A stretch of 64,000 nt of DNA, from positions 1,798,001-1,862,000 of the forward strand of contig NZ_CP023439.1 of assembly GCF_002354895.1 (NCBI RefSeq), in the 5' to 3' direction. A program made the position numbers and the translations under genes. The notes beneath the pieces were generated by a model that saw only the letters and a program-made list of their open reading frames with translations, made no database searches and was not told the origin of the DNA. The stretch is from Thauera sp. K11 (GTDB lineage Bacteria; Pseudomonadota; Gammaproteobacteria; Burkholderiales; Rhodocyclaceae). The first letter of the stretch is position 1. Every line of letters starts with the position of its first letter. Shown in pieces: positions 9,501 to 18,200 of this stretch.

Positions 9501-11481
9501 CATCGCGGAGCCGGCGCTGATCCAGACCAAGGCCGGCATCACCGCCAAGAGCACGCTCGGCACCGGCACGACCCGGGACTTCTTCGCCGAGGCGACGCTG
9601 GTGCAGTTCCCCGTCACCGTCGGCACCTTCACCCCATCGGACATCACCAATGCCGCGCCGCTGATCGGCAAGGCCGACGTGCGCACGACGAGCATCGCCG
9701 AACGCCTGGCGGCGCCCAAGGCGACCGAAGCCAAGGACTACACCACCTCCACCCGCTTCGAGGCGGTGCGCGGCCTGCTCGCGTTCGCCGACGAACTGCA
9801 GGCCGCCGACGGCGGCGAGCCGGCCGGGCTGTTCGAAGGCGTCAGCTTCCACGGTGTGCGCGGCGACCCCGCGCTGTTCTTCGACAAGGAAGAGGAAGTC
9901 AACAACGCCGACCGGCCACTGCCCAGCGTCGACACCGAAGACCCGAACCAGCAGGCGCAACTGAACACCATGCGCCGCAGCCTGCCGTTCAGCGACCTGA
10001 TGGCGCAACGCTGGCGCCTGCCGCTGATGCTGCGTTCGCCGCTGCGGGTGAAGGTGGACGAGTCGGCGCAGTTCTCGGACGGCGCGGACCTGGCCGACAA
10101 CACGGTGGCGCTGATGCGCCAGCTCGAAGGCCGCATCAAGCTCTACCGCAACGCGATCGCCGCCAGCCAGAAGCTGCTCGACGCACTGCGCGCCGGCGCG
10201 GCGGCCCTGGAACTGCGCCTGCGCGCGGTGGGCGAGGAACTGGCGGAAGCGCGCCACGACGTATCGGTGACGCGCGCCCTGATCGCAGAGGAAGAGGCCC
10301 GGCTGGCTTCGATCAACGCGCGCCGCGCGCAAGTGCTGCAGCAGCACGTGCATTTCCTCGCCTACCAGCGGCCGCGCGAGGCCGAACTGATCGCCGCCGC
10401 GCCGATGCGCGGACTCGATCCCGGCCTGCTCGAAGCGCCGTTGCCGGCCTGCTTCATGGAGCACCTGGACGCGCCCGACGAACTGCGCGACCTGCTCGCG
10501 GTGGTGCGCGAAGCCCCGGCGCGCTGGTTCGCTGGCGCGCCGGTACTGCTCGACCGGCTCGACCGCGTCGACCTGCTGGTGAAGGCGGTGCAGTCGGCGC
10601 AGTTGCGCAGCCAGCTCATGTCGCTGAAGGTGGCCGCCGCGGCCCCCGTCGCCGTCGCCGCGGCCACCGCGCTGCGCGGCGTGGCCGCCGGCATCGCCGC
10701 GCTGCAGGGCAGGCAGTTGCAGACCGTGCAGAGCCTGCGCGCGGTGGCGACGAGGGTCGATCCGTCGCTGATCGCCGGCCTGGGCTGGCAGGGCGCGCGT
10801 GCGCAGGCCGAGGAAATCGTCTCGCTCGGCGACCTGATCGACGGCGAGCACGGGCGCGGCGACGTGGCGCAGAAGGCGGCGGCGCTGTTCGGCGACGTCT
10901 CGCGCATCGCCGCCTGCCTGCACGAAGGCTTCTCGTCGGTGCTGCCGTCGATCCGGCTGGACTGGGCCGAGCGCATGTCGCAGTTCGACGAGGCGCCGCG
11001 GCTGCGCAACCTTGCGAGCCTGCCGCGCTGGGGCGAGATCGACTACGCCGACCGCCGCCGCATGCAGGCGGCCGCCGACTGGCTGTTCGGCCAGATGCGC
11101 GCCGGCGTCGCCGAGGCCGAAAGCCTGATGAACGACGTCGTGCGAATGTGCCTGCTGCTGGCCAGCCATGCGCCGATCAACCGCATCGTCTCCGGCCGCC
11201 TGCCGGCGCCGGTCGTCGCGATTCCGGGCGTGCGCATACCGATCCGCGTCACCGAGGTGCTCAAGCTGCGCGTCGGCATGCAGGCGCTGGTGTATCAGGC
11301 CGACCGCGTGGTGGCGCGGGCGACGGTGGACGACGTCGGCTCCGCCCAGGTGGCGGCGACGGTGATCCAGGCCGACGGCAACCGCGTCGAACTCGCGGCC
11401 GAGACGCGTGTGCAGTTCGTCGATGCGGCGAGCCCGGCCGCGATGAGCGCGGCGCGCATCAAGAGTGTGGCCGTGAGGTAG
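6514..11481 (+). CDS. Giant eCIS-locus protein with tandem lectin-like domains and a coiled coil
   Basis: 1655 residues from a GTG with a strong ribosome site (GGCAGGAGGG). The N-terminal 115 residues contain another version of the beta module found in the two upstream genes (VVRGLEAAL ... GSGLAVGGEDVRLP). Residues about 502-655 and 682-832 are a clear internal duplication: both have H-Q-H-x-F-E, AWVYLDP-D/N-DPP, LMLQW and WEHRAYWG, which resembles concanavalin-like carbohydrate-binding modules. Residues about 1197-1280 form a long helix-rich, heptad-like stretch with many Leu/Glu/Arg. The last 90 residues look like a beta domain (VTEVLKLRVGMQALVYQADR). There is no signal peptide, as expected for a particle component. 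It could be a fibre or host-binding part, but this is inferred from the lectin-like repeats alone. Confidence 0.6.
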   Translation: MSITPIKGSLPGEQVIHLAPENTADVSRWWLRRPNLFPGRTLTGPTLQGRQGWAAAHVALRGRSFTAGVVRGLEAALLADGGGLAGARVALMQGSGLAVGGEDVRLPQAVEFALADLSVVGDPSAFAGMGGTGGEEGGEGAELRAKVIGPRLGDLVAERPDAIARVGVLLLQPVSADRIGAFDPTDPCSLDGCGSGNVTSFEDWRIGDAARLLWYAWPAELDAFDLDVVLAAAPARWRNLLAWQVFDAERGLAAADALPWEAFGVPVGLVCCDAAWNPLFLDRASVVRTGGRARYSRMGGGAGGLATHWRLPGLWQAQFEQLAEQVAAAGDSAPPAATLAEGFARLPPFGLLPANVVDLGALRSDFFAAAFELDAVPIPLEQLDAAVAEAAALAPLDAALGGRVRVLVPVPQAVFEPRLLLREVIDPEFARTLAEFLAVRARWLGARQGLRTRASILARAISGKALAVPAIADDTEALEPESLAPWGPPPAGGGHRSPSRAGIHQHFFEGATGTMAVAAGETLFAWVYLDPDDPPRTLMLQWHAGTWEHRAYWGEDLLPWGDDGTPARARAGDLPPAGQWVQLTLPASLVGLDGETANGMSFALYDGQAAFGMTGAGAADGTQRKWFCGVLPTGAQQNGDERWEFLTHNDLWSPFEANTVILPADGSNAPGGGGHIEPAAAGLHQHAFENAGVTLTAAANERLYAWVYLDPNDPPTQLMLQWRTGTSWEHRAYWGLSRIDWGQEGTASRRRLGALPRPGRWVRLEIAPDAVGLAGAEINGMAFTFFDGTAAFGPSGALVPAGAAPETSREWFSGSLPPRATVYGIWQFLSEHDLRAPTSGGNEGQVDALARLYDDAALAPLSAQERYQLFQLGLEGFIAYLKARTDRADDLVDFNFVKVQTDIYRVRQLILGTTAATRLAVSPALAGIAQSETAVASTERIAGFFDELKKEAAAIQPRAMAASAAEPAARAVKLGADMAAVSGLGLAGATNLRTTTIAEPALIQTKAGITAKSTLGTGTTRDFFAEATLVQFPVTVGTFTPSDITNAAPLIGKADVRTTSIAERLAAPKATEAKDYTTSTRFEAVRGLLAFADELQAADGGEPAGLFEGVSFHGVRGDPALFFDKEEEVNNADRPLPSVDTEDPNQQAQLNTMRRSLPFSDLMAQRWRLPLMLRSPLRVKVDESAQFSDGADLADNTVALMRQLEGRIKLYRNAIAASQKLLDALRAGAAALELRLRAVGEELAEARHDVSVTRALIAEEEARLASINARRAQVLQQHVHFLAYQRPREAELIAAAPMRGLDPGLLEAPLPACFMEHLDAPDELRDLLAVVREAPARWFAGAPVLLDRLDRVDLLVKAVQSAQLRSQLMSLKVAAAAPVAVAAATALRGVAAGIAALQGRQLQTVQSLRAVATRVDPSLIAGLGWQGARAQAEEIVSLGDLIDGEHGRGDVAQKAAALFGDVSRIAACLHEGFSSVLPSIRLDWAERMSQFDEAPRLRNLASLPRWGEIDYADRRRMQAAADWLFGQMRAGVAEAESLMNDVVRMCLLLASHAPINRIVSGRLPAPVVAIPGVRIPIRVTEVLKLRVGMQALVYQADRVVARATVDDVGSAQVAATVIQADGNRVELAAETRVQFVDAASPAAMSAARIKSVAVR

Positions 11482-11486
11482 CGCCC

Positions 11487-13109
11487 ATGCCGGCCGAGCG
11501 CACCATCCGCCGGCTGCGCGTGCGCGCGCCGGACGAAGCGCTGGCGCGCAGGGCGCGGCTGCTGGTGGAAGATGCACTGCGCACCGCGAGCCTGCCGGGG
11601 CAGGGCGGTGCGGTGGTGCTGGTGCGCAGGCTGCGGCTGCCGCCGTTCAGCGGCACCGCCACACCGCAAAGCGTGGCGCTCGCACTGGAAGCGCGTTGCC
11701 GTGCGCTGGCCGTGCTGCCGGTGACGGCCGCCACGTCCGAGGACGACGTCGCCGCCGCCGCCGCGGTGCGTTTTCGCGACCCGCTGCACGCGCGGCTGGA
11801 ACTCGGCGCCCGCGTGCTGGGCGGCGCCGCGCCACACGCCTGGTGCTGGCCGCTCGCGGTACCCGGCTACCATGCCGGGCTCGGCGCGGGCGAAGCCTTG
11901 CGGGCGATCGCCATGTCCATCGCCGGTCTTCCGGAGGCTGCGGCCGCCCTGCCTCTGTGGCTGGACGGGATCGCGGCGCGGGGGGCGGTTCCGCGCCTTT
12001 TCGCCGCGCTGTCGGAAGGCGATGCCGTATGCCTGCTGGCGGTGCTGCCGCCGGCCGCGCTTTCGCGCACGCAGCGGCCGGCCGCCGCGCTGCCCGGCGC
12101 GGCCCGGCCCGCCGCCGATGTGCCGGCGGGCGTGCCGGCGGCGCCTGCACCGGAGGCCGCACCGCGATGGCGGGAGCCCCTGCGCTGGGCCGGCCGGCAC
12201 TTCGGGCCGTCGGATGCGCGGCGGCAGTTGCTGCAGGCGTGCGCGCTTTGGATTCCGGGGACGGTCGCGGGCGGCATGCCCGAGGCGATCCCGCAGGCCA
12301 TGCGGAACGGCGCGGATGCGCGGCATGCCGCGGAGCCGGCGGAGGTCCGGCGCAAGCGCGATCCGGCGGCGGAGGCGAGCGCCACCCGGCAGGATGCGGA
12401 ACCCCGTCCGCCAGGCGTGCCGCTCTCGCGGGCAGCGGATCGGCCGAGGCGCGGCGTTGCCGGGGCGCGGCCCGGCGAGACCGCCGGCGGCGCCGCGGAT
12501 GGCGCCGCCGGCTCGCAGCGCGGCGTGCCGGAGCCGGATGCCATGCGCCGCATGACCGTGACGCAGGAAGGTACTGCGGCGGCGCGACCGACGTCGGCCG
12601 CCGGCCTGCTGTTCCTGCTGCGGGTGATGGAGTCGCTCTGCCTGCCGGAGTGGCTGGCCGCGGACGCAGCCTGGGCGAGTGTGCAACTGCCGGCGCGGAT
12701 TTTCGGGCGGGTTCTGCGGCGGCTCCGTGTCGACGACGGTGATCCGGCCTGGCTGCTGGCGGCGTTCGATCCCGCCGTGGCGCTTCCCGCCGTGCCGTTT
12801 CGGATTTCCGGCGAGGGCCAATGGGCGATGCTCGCGGCGGCCGGCATGCGTGCGGCGCAGGCGCGCACGGTCGAGGATGCGTGGCTGAACGCCTGCCGGC
12901 GCCGGCTGCGGATGGGCGCGCGCATCGGTCTTGCCGACCTGGTCCGCCGGCCCGGTCTCCTGGCCATCACCGCCACGCATGCCGACGTCTGGATGGCGAT
13001 CGGGCAGACCGACCTGCGCATCCGCCGCGCGGGGCTGGACCTCGATCCGGGCTGGGTGCCGTGGCTGGGGCGGGTGGTGCATTTCCACTATGGCGATGCC
13101 GCGCCATGA
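11487..13109 (+). CDS. eCIS-locus protein of unknown function, possibly tape-measure-like
   Basis: 540 residues; the ATG lies 6 nt after the previous stop, with GTGAGGTAG as a weak ribosome site. The N-terminus (TIRRLRVRAPDEALARRARL, later VVLVRRLRLPP) has the strand-helix-strand layout seen at the start of proteins annotated as contractile injection tape measures; this is a loose resemblance. A long Ala/Pro/Arg-rich, poorly ordered middle follows (about 205-355). The C-terminus ends in a very regular motif (LRIRRAGLDLDPGWVPWLGR, then VVHFHYG), which looks like a conserved terminal beta domain. The stop overlaps the ATPase start (ATGA), so the two are probably made together. Role is unproven. 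Confidence 0.5.
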   Translation: MPAERTIRRLRVRAPDEALARRARLLVEDALRTASLPGQGGAVVLVRRLRLPPFSGTATPQSVALALEARCRALAVLPVTAATSEDDVAAAAAVRFRDPLHARLELGARVLGGAAPHAWCWPLAVPGYHAGLGAGEALRAIAMSIAGLPEAAAALPLWLDGIAARGAVPRLFAALSEGDAVCLLAVLPPAALSRTQRPAAALPGAARPAADVPAGVPAAPAPEAAPRWREPLRWAGRHFGPSDARRQLLQACALWIPGTVAGGMPEAIPQAMRNGADARHAAEPAEVRRKRDPAAEASATRQDAEPRPPGVPLSRAADRPRRGVAGARPGETAGGAADGAAGSQRGVPEPDAMRRMTVTQEGTAAARPTSAAGLLFLLRVMESLCLPEWLAADAAWASVQLPARIFGRVLRRLRVDDGDPAWLLAAFDPAVALPAVPFRISGEGQWAMLAAAGMRAAQARTVEDAWLNACRRRLRMGARIGLADLVRRPGLLAITATHADVWMAIGQTDLRIRRAGLDLDPGWVPWLGRVVHFHYGDAAP

Positions 13110-15151
13110 ACCATCCCGAACGCCTGCCTGCGCAGTCCGCTGGGCCGGCACGGCCGGCCGCCTCCGCCGACGACGCCAAAGGGCGGCATGCGGACCGGCC
13201 CGGCCTTCCGCCGCTGTTCGAGATCGTGCTCGCGCTGCTCGCCCCGGCCGCGAACGACGAGGCGCGGGAGCCGGGCGGCGAGGCCGGCTGGCTGGCGGCA
13301 GTGGGCGAGACGGTGGACCGCTTCGCCACGGGCGTGGCCGCGGCGGCTCATGGGCGCGCCGATGCCGTGCGCGTCGCGCTGGCGGCGTGGCAGAGGCAGC
13401 CGCCCGCCTGCGACATCCGGCTGCATGCGCTTGCCGGCCGCGACCGCCTGAGCCTGCCCGAGACGGCCGCCATCGCCCTGGCCTGCGCCGGCGAGATGAT
13501 GCCGATGGCAGCGCGCGCGCTGATCTGGCTGCAGCATCCGGTGGGCGAGGCGCGGCCCACCGTCGGGCTGCTGGCGACGCTGTGTGAGCGCGTCGGCGAG
13601 CCCGATGCGCTCGCGCGGCTGGCCGAGGGGCCGGCATGCGCCCACGGCGTGCTGCAACTGCTGCCGGAAGACCGTCCGCTGTGCGAACGCAGCGTGCGTG
13701 TGCCTCCGTCGCTGGTGCTGGCGCTGGGCGGGCACGAGGGCCGGACGGACGGCGTGGATGCGGCGCAGGACGGACTGCCGGCGCTGTCGGCGTCGGTCGT
13801 CGATGCGGCGCGCCACCATGCCGAAGGCTTGCAGCGGGGCGGGGCGCGCGTGCTGGCGGTGCGCAGCGGCCTCGCGGCGGAGGCGCGCGCCGCCGCCGCG
13901 CAGGTGGCCGCGGCGCTGGGCGGCCGCGCGGCGTTCGTCGAAGGCGACGTCCCGCGCGGACTGGGCACGTGGCTGTGGCTGCGCGGCCGCGTTCCGGTGC
14001 TGTGCCCGCGCCTCGGGCCGGGCGAGCGCTATCGCCTGCCGGGCATTCCTGGCCACGACGGCGCGGTGCTCGTCGCCACCGGCCTGGACGGCAGCATCGA
14101 AGCGCCGGGCGCGGTGGCGCAGTGGCGCGTGCCCGTGCCCGCAGCGGCGGAGCGTGCGCTGCTGTGGCGCGCGGCGCTCGGCGACGGCGTGGCGGTCGAT
14201 GCCCTCGCGGGCACGCATCGCCATTCCGCCGGCCGCATCGCCGAACTGGGCCAGGCGGCGCGTTCGGCCGCCGCGCGCGCCGGGGAGACGCTGCGGGCGG
14301 ACCACGTGGGGCAGGCCGCACGCGCCGGCGTGGGGGCGGACCTCGGCGCGCTGGCCGAACTGCTGGCGGACGACATCCCCGACGATGCGCTGGTGCTGAC
14401 GGCGCAACTGCGCGACGCACTCGAAGCGCTGCTCGCCCGCTGCCGGGTGCGCGACGCGCTCGCCGAAGGGCTCGGCATCGCCGCCCGCGCACGCTACCGG
14501 CCCGGCGTACGCGGGCTGCTGGTGGGCCCGTCGGGCACCGGCAAGACGCTGGCGGCGGGCTGGATCGCCACCCGGCTCGGCCTGCCGCTGTACAGGGTGG
14601 ATCTGGCCTCCGTCACCAGCAAGTACATCGGCGAGACCGAAAAGAACCTCGCCGAACTGTTCGCCAGGGCCGAGCATGCGGAAGTCGTGCTGCTGTTCGA
14701 CGAGGCCGACTCGCTGTTCGGCAAGCGCACCGACGTCAAGGACGCCAACGACCGCTTCGCCAACCAGCAGACGAACTACCTGCTGCAGCGCATCGAGTCC
14801 TACGAGGGCATCACGCTGCTGACCAGCAACAGCCGCGCCCGCTTCGATTCCGCCTTCACCCGGCGGCTCGACGCCATCATCGAGTTCCCCGCGCCCGGCC
14901 CGGAAGAGCGCCGCGCGCTGTGGCTGGCGCATCTGGGCGGCGCCCACCGGCTCGACGCGGTGGTGCTCAACCGCTTCGCCGCCAGTTGCGATCTGGCCGG
15001 CGGGCACATCCGCAACGCGGTGCTGGCGGCCGCGGCGATCGCGCGCCAGCGCGGCGAACCGATGGCCGAAGCCGACCTGGTCGCGGCGCTGGCGGCTGAA
15101 TACCGCAAGCTCGGCAAGCCCTTGCCGGCCGGCCTGGAGCGGCCGGGATGA
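13106..15151 (+). CDS. eCIS AAA+ ATPase (Afp15-like)
   Basis: 681 residues, translationally coupled to the preceding gene by ATGA. A helical N-terminal region of about 440 residues leads into a C-terminal AAA+ module: Walker A GPSGTGKT near residue 473, sensor strand YRVDLASVTSKYIGETEKNL, Walker B LLFDEADSLFGKR near 527, the NQQTNYLLQRIE helix, and an arginine-finger region NSRARFDSAFTRRLD near 573. This architecture is the hallmark ATPase of Afp/PVC/eCIS particles, where it is needed for assembly or cargo handling in the producing cell. It anchors the identification of the locus as an eCIS rather than a prophage. Cytosolic. Confidence 0.9.
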   Translation: MNHPERLPAQSAGPARPAASADDAKGRHADRPGLPPLFEIVLALLAPAANDEAREPGGEAGWLAAVGETVDRFATGVAAAAHGRADAVRVALAAWQRQPPACDIRLHALAGRDRLSLPETAAIALACAGEMMPMAARALIWLQHPVGEARPTVGLLATLCERVGEPDALARLAEGPACAHGVLQLLPEDRPLCERSVRVPPSLVLALGGHEGRTDGVDAAQDGLPALSASVVDAARHHAEGLQRGGARVLAVRSGLAAEARAAAAQVAAALGGRAAFVEGDVPRGLGTWLWLRGRVPVLCPRLGPGERYRLPGIPGHDGAVLVATGLDGSIEAPGAVAQWRVPVPAAAERALLWRAALGDGVAVDALAGTHRHSAGRIAELGQAARSAAARAGETLRADHVGQAARAGVGADLGALAELLADDIPDDALVLTAQLRDALEALLARCRVRDALAEGLGIAARARYRPGVRGLLVGPSGTGKTLAAGWIATRLGLPLYRVDLASVTSKYIGETEKNLAELFARAEHAEVVLLFDEADSLFGKRTDVKDANDRFANQQTNYLLQRIESYEGITLLTSNSRARFDSAFTRRLDAIIEFPAPGPEERRALWLAHLGGAHRLDAVVLNRFAASCDLAGGHIRNAVLAAAAIARQRGEPMAEADLVAALAAEYRKLGKPLPAGLERPG

Positions 15152-15161
15152 GCGCCCCCGC

Positions 15162-15212
15162 CCGGTCGTGCAAGACCGGCTTTCCGCCACGCGACGACGG
15201 GAGGGTGGTTCG
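15162..15212 (+). promoter_or_regulatory. Structured 5' leader, eCIS copy 2
   Basis: A perfect 6-bp hairpin (CCGGTC at 15162-15167 with GACCGG at 15174-15179) is followed by CTTTCCG and, across a short loop, the ribosome site GGGAGGGTGG. CTTTCCG can pair with CGGGAGG (7 positions, including G-U), which would hide the ribosome site. It aligns without gaps to 6463-6513. It also fixes the start of the downstream gene at the GTG at 15213 rather than the upstream in-frame GTG at 15168, which lies inside the hairpin loop. Confidence 0.45.
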
Positions 15213-18200
15213 GTGAACGCCGCCCGCGAGGCCGCGCGCAAGCCGCAGTCGGCGGAAGGCGCCCGGCGCCCGGAAACTGAGGGCCCCGGCATGGAAGAGC
15301 CGGGGCGCGAAGCCGGGGTGCCGCGCTTTCTCGGCGGCGGGGCGGTGCAGGCCAGGCTCGAGGTGGGCGCGGTGGACGACCCGCTGGAGCGCGAGGCCGA
15401 TGCGTTTGCGCAGGCGGTACAGCACGGTGGCCGTGCGCTGCCGCGCTTTCTGTCCGGCGAACGTGCGGCCGCGCCGCGCGAGCCGCGCACCGGTGGTACC
15501 GAGGCGCTGGTCGACGTGGCCGGTGAGGCGGTCCGGATGCCGATGCCGCACGGCGGCACGCCGGATGACGGTGGCAGGGCGCAGCCCGTGCGCGGTTCGC
15601 GCGGTGTCGATGCCCTGGCCGACCCGCTCGCTGCGGCATCCGCCGCTGTGGTCGTCCGGGCGCCGATGCCGCGCGGCGGTGCGCCGGACGGCGGCGGCAA
15701 GGCGCCGGTACGTCCCGGCAAGGACGGGCGCCCGGATACCGCCGCACCGCTCGCCCCGCCGCTACGCAGCCGCCTCGAAGGGGTGCTGGATCTGGACCTG
15801 GGCGGGGTGCGGGTGCATACCGGCCCGCATGCCGAGCATGCCGCCGCCGCACTGCAGGCGAAGGCATTCTCCCACGGCAGCGACATCTGGCTCGGCGCGC
15901 GGTCCGGCGCGGACGATCTCGGCCTGATGGCGCACGAGGTGGCACACGTCGTGCAGCAGGGGCGTGCGCCGGCGGCACTGCGCCGCCGCGCGGACACGGC
16001 GCCGCCGGGCGCCGAGGCCGGCCCGGCAGCGGCGGCGCGCCAGAGCTTCGGCTTTTCGGAAGAGGAGATGGATGCACGGCTCGCCGCCACGCCCGCCGAA
16101 GGAGCGGACACCAGCGCGCCGACGGTCGAACTCGACAGATCCACCGAGGGCAAGCTGAACGAGGTCGAGCGCGAGGGCGGCGACGGCGGCGACGAAGGCG
16201 GGGCTGCGGGCGGCGAGGGCGGTACCGCGGGAGACGGCGGCGAAGGCGGAGCGCAGGCGGAAGGAGGCGCGGCGCGGGGCAGGGCGGATGGCCGGCACGC
16301 GGGCGCCGGCGGCGGCGAACCGCCCGCGCCGCCGCCGCCCGCGCCCGGCCCGGCCGCCGAGTTCGAGAGCCTGGTCGCCGCCGACGTCGCCGCCTGGCTG
16401 GACGGCAACCTGTCCGCCGAGCGGCTGGCGGCGCTGGACCCGCAGACTCAGGCCCTGCTCGAGGCGGTCGACCTGCTCGGCGAGCGCCAGATCACCGACC
16501 CCGAGGCGAGCGCACTGCAGGCCCTCGGCGGCGAAGCCCTGCAGCCGGGGGCGCCGGCCACCGGCTACGAAGGCGAGCCGCTGTGGCTGCGCACGCTTGC
16601 CCGCGTGCGCGACATCACCGGCCAGTTGGGCGGCATCGTCGGCATCATCGGCCTGGTGGCGACCGTCAGCGGCTTCATCCTGAGCCTGCTGATCCCGCCG
16701 GTGGGTGCCTTCCTGCTCACCGTCGGGCGCTTCTGCGACGTCGCCGCGCTGATCCTCGATGCGATCAGCCTGGTGCTGGGCATCATCCTGACCGGCTACA
16801 ACCTGTACCGGCTGAAGAACGAAACCGACCCCGAGGAGCGCCGCCGCCTGCTCGGCATGGTGCGCCAGGACGCGATGGGCACGGTGATGAGCGCGGTCGC
16901 GGTCGCCACCGCGGTGGCGCCGGGTGCCGGACGGGCGCTGGGCCGCGCCGGGCGGCGCGTGTCGGGCGGCCTGCGCGCCGCGTCGCGCGCATCCGGCGCG
17001 CTCGGCCGCGGCGCGCGGGCGGTGCGCGCGGTGGGGCTTTCCGGACGGCTGGCGGCGCGCGCCGGCAGGCGCGGCCTGCATGCGGCGGGGCGTGCCGCCG
17101 GCGGCGGTTTCCGCCGCCTGTCGCGTTCGTCCTCGCTCGCCGGCCGCGCGGCGCGCGGGATGCGCATCGCCGCCGTCGGCGGCCGGCGCGCATTCGGCAG
17201 CGCCCGCCGTGCGGCGCGCGGCGGCGCCATGCGCGCGCTCGGCTGGGCGCGCGGCACGGCGCCGGTGCGCTGGGCGAACCGCCTCGGCGGCGGGGCGGAG
17301 GAATGGGCGCGCCGGCGCCTGCGCGGCGTGGCCACCGCCGACAGCGCCGTCGGCCGTTTCTACAACCGCCGCCTGCGCGGCATCCACGAGCGCAACGTGA
17401 TGGTGGCGCGCGCCATCGGCGACCCGGTCGAGCGCGCCTATCAACTGCGCCTGGGCCGCGAACTGATCGACGAACTCGACGCCCTGCGCCAGGCCAACCC
17501 GGGCTGGAGCGCGCGCCAGCTCGACGACGCGCTGCGCACCCGCTTCGGCCGCGAACGCATGGGGCACGCCGGGGTCGGCACCAGCCGCGGCGGCAACATC
17601 CAGTTCGTGCGCGACGATGCCGAGTTCCTGCGCACGGTGCGCGAGACCGAGTTCGCCGAGATCCAGCTCGTCCGCGACCGCCTGCCGCCGGGGGCGACGC
17701 CGCGCGAACTGGCCGACGCGGTCAATGCCAGCCCCTTCATCAAGGGCCGGTGGACCGAGGAGGAACTGCGCGCCTTCACCCAGTTGCACCCGGCGCGCGG
17801 GCCGGGCGGCGGACTGGCGCTGCGCGACGCCGCCGGCGAGGCGCTGGCGGTGTCGAAGACCGGCCACCACACGCTGCCGGCGAGCATGGCGCCGCAGATC
17901 AGCCGCGACCCGCGCTTCATCCAGATCGTCAACGACAGCCGCAGCTACCGGGGTTTCATCGACGATGCCTATCCGGGCCTGGCCCACGTCCCCGAAGTGC
18001 GCGGCTACCGCGTGCCGGGCGCGCGCCCGGGGCGGACGCGGCAGGCGCTCAACCGCCGCGAAGTCATCGAGGACATGCTGGACCGCGGGCAGGTCCCCGG
18101 CTACACCCGCGCCGACATCGACTACTTCATGGGCCGGGGCCTTGCCGACGACCTCGTCGCCGACGGCAGCAGCGGCGTGTGGCGCAACCGCCGCGCGGCG

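Noticed and set aside
2455-11577. Very long open frame on the minus strand across the eCIS genes (and similar ones at 13088-16408 and 15762-19301)
   Set aside because: Typical antisense shadow in GC-rich coding DNA: Arg/His/Gly-rich sequence, no domains, no ribosome site, while the plus strand has recognisable proteins.
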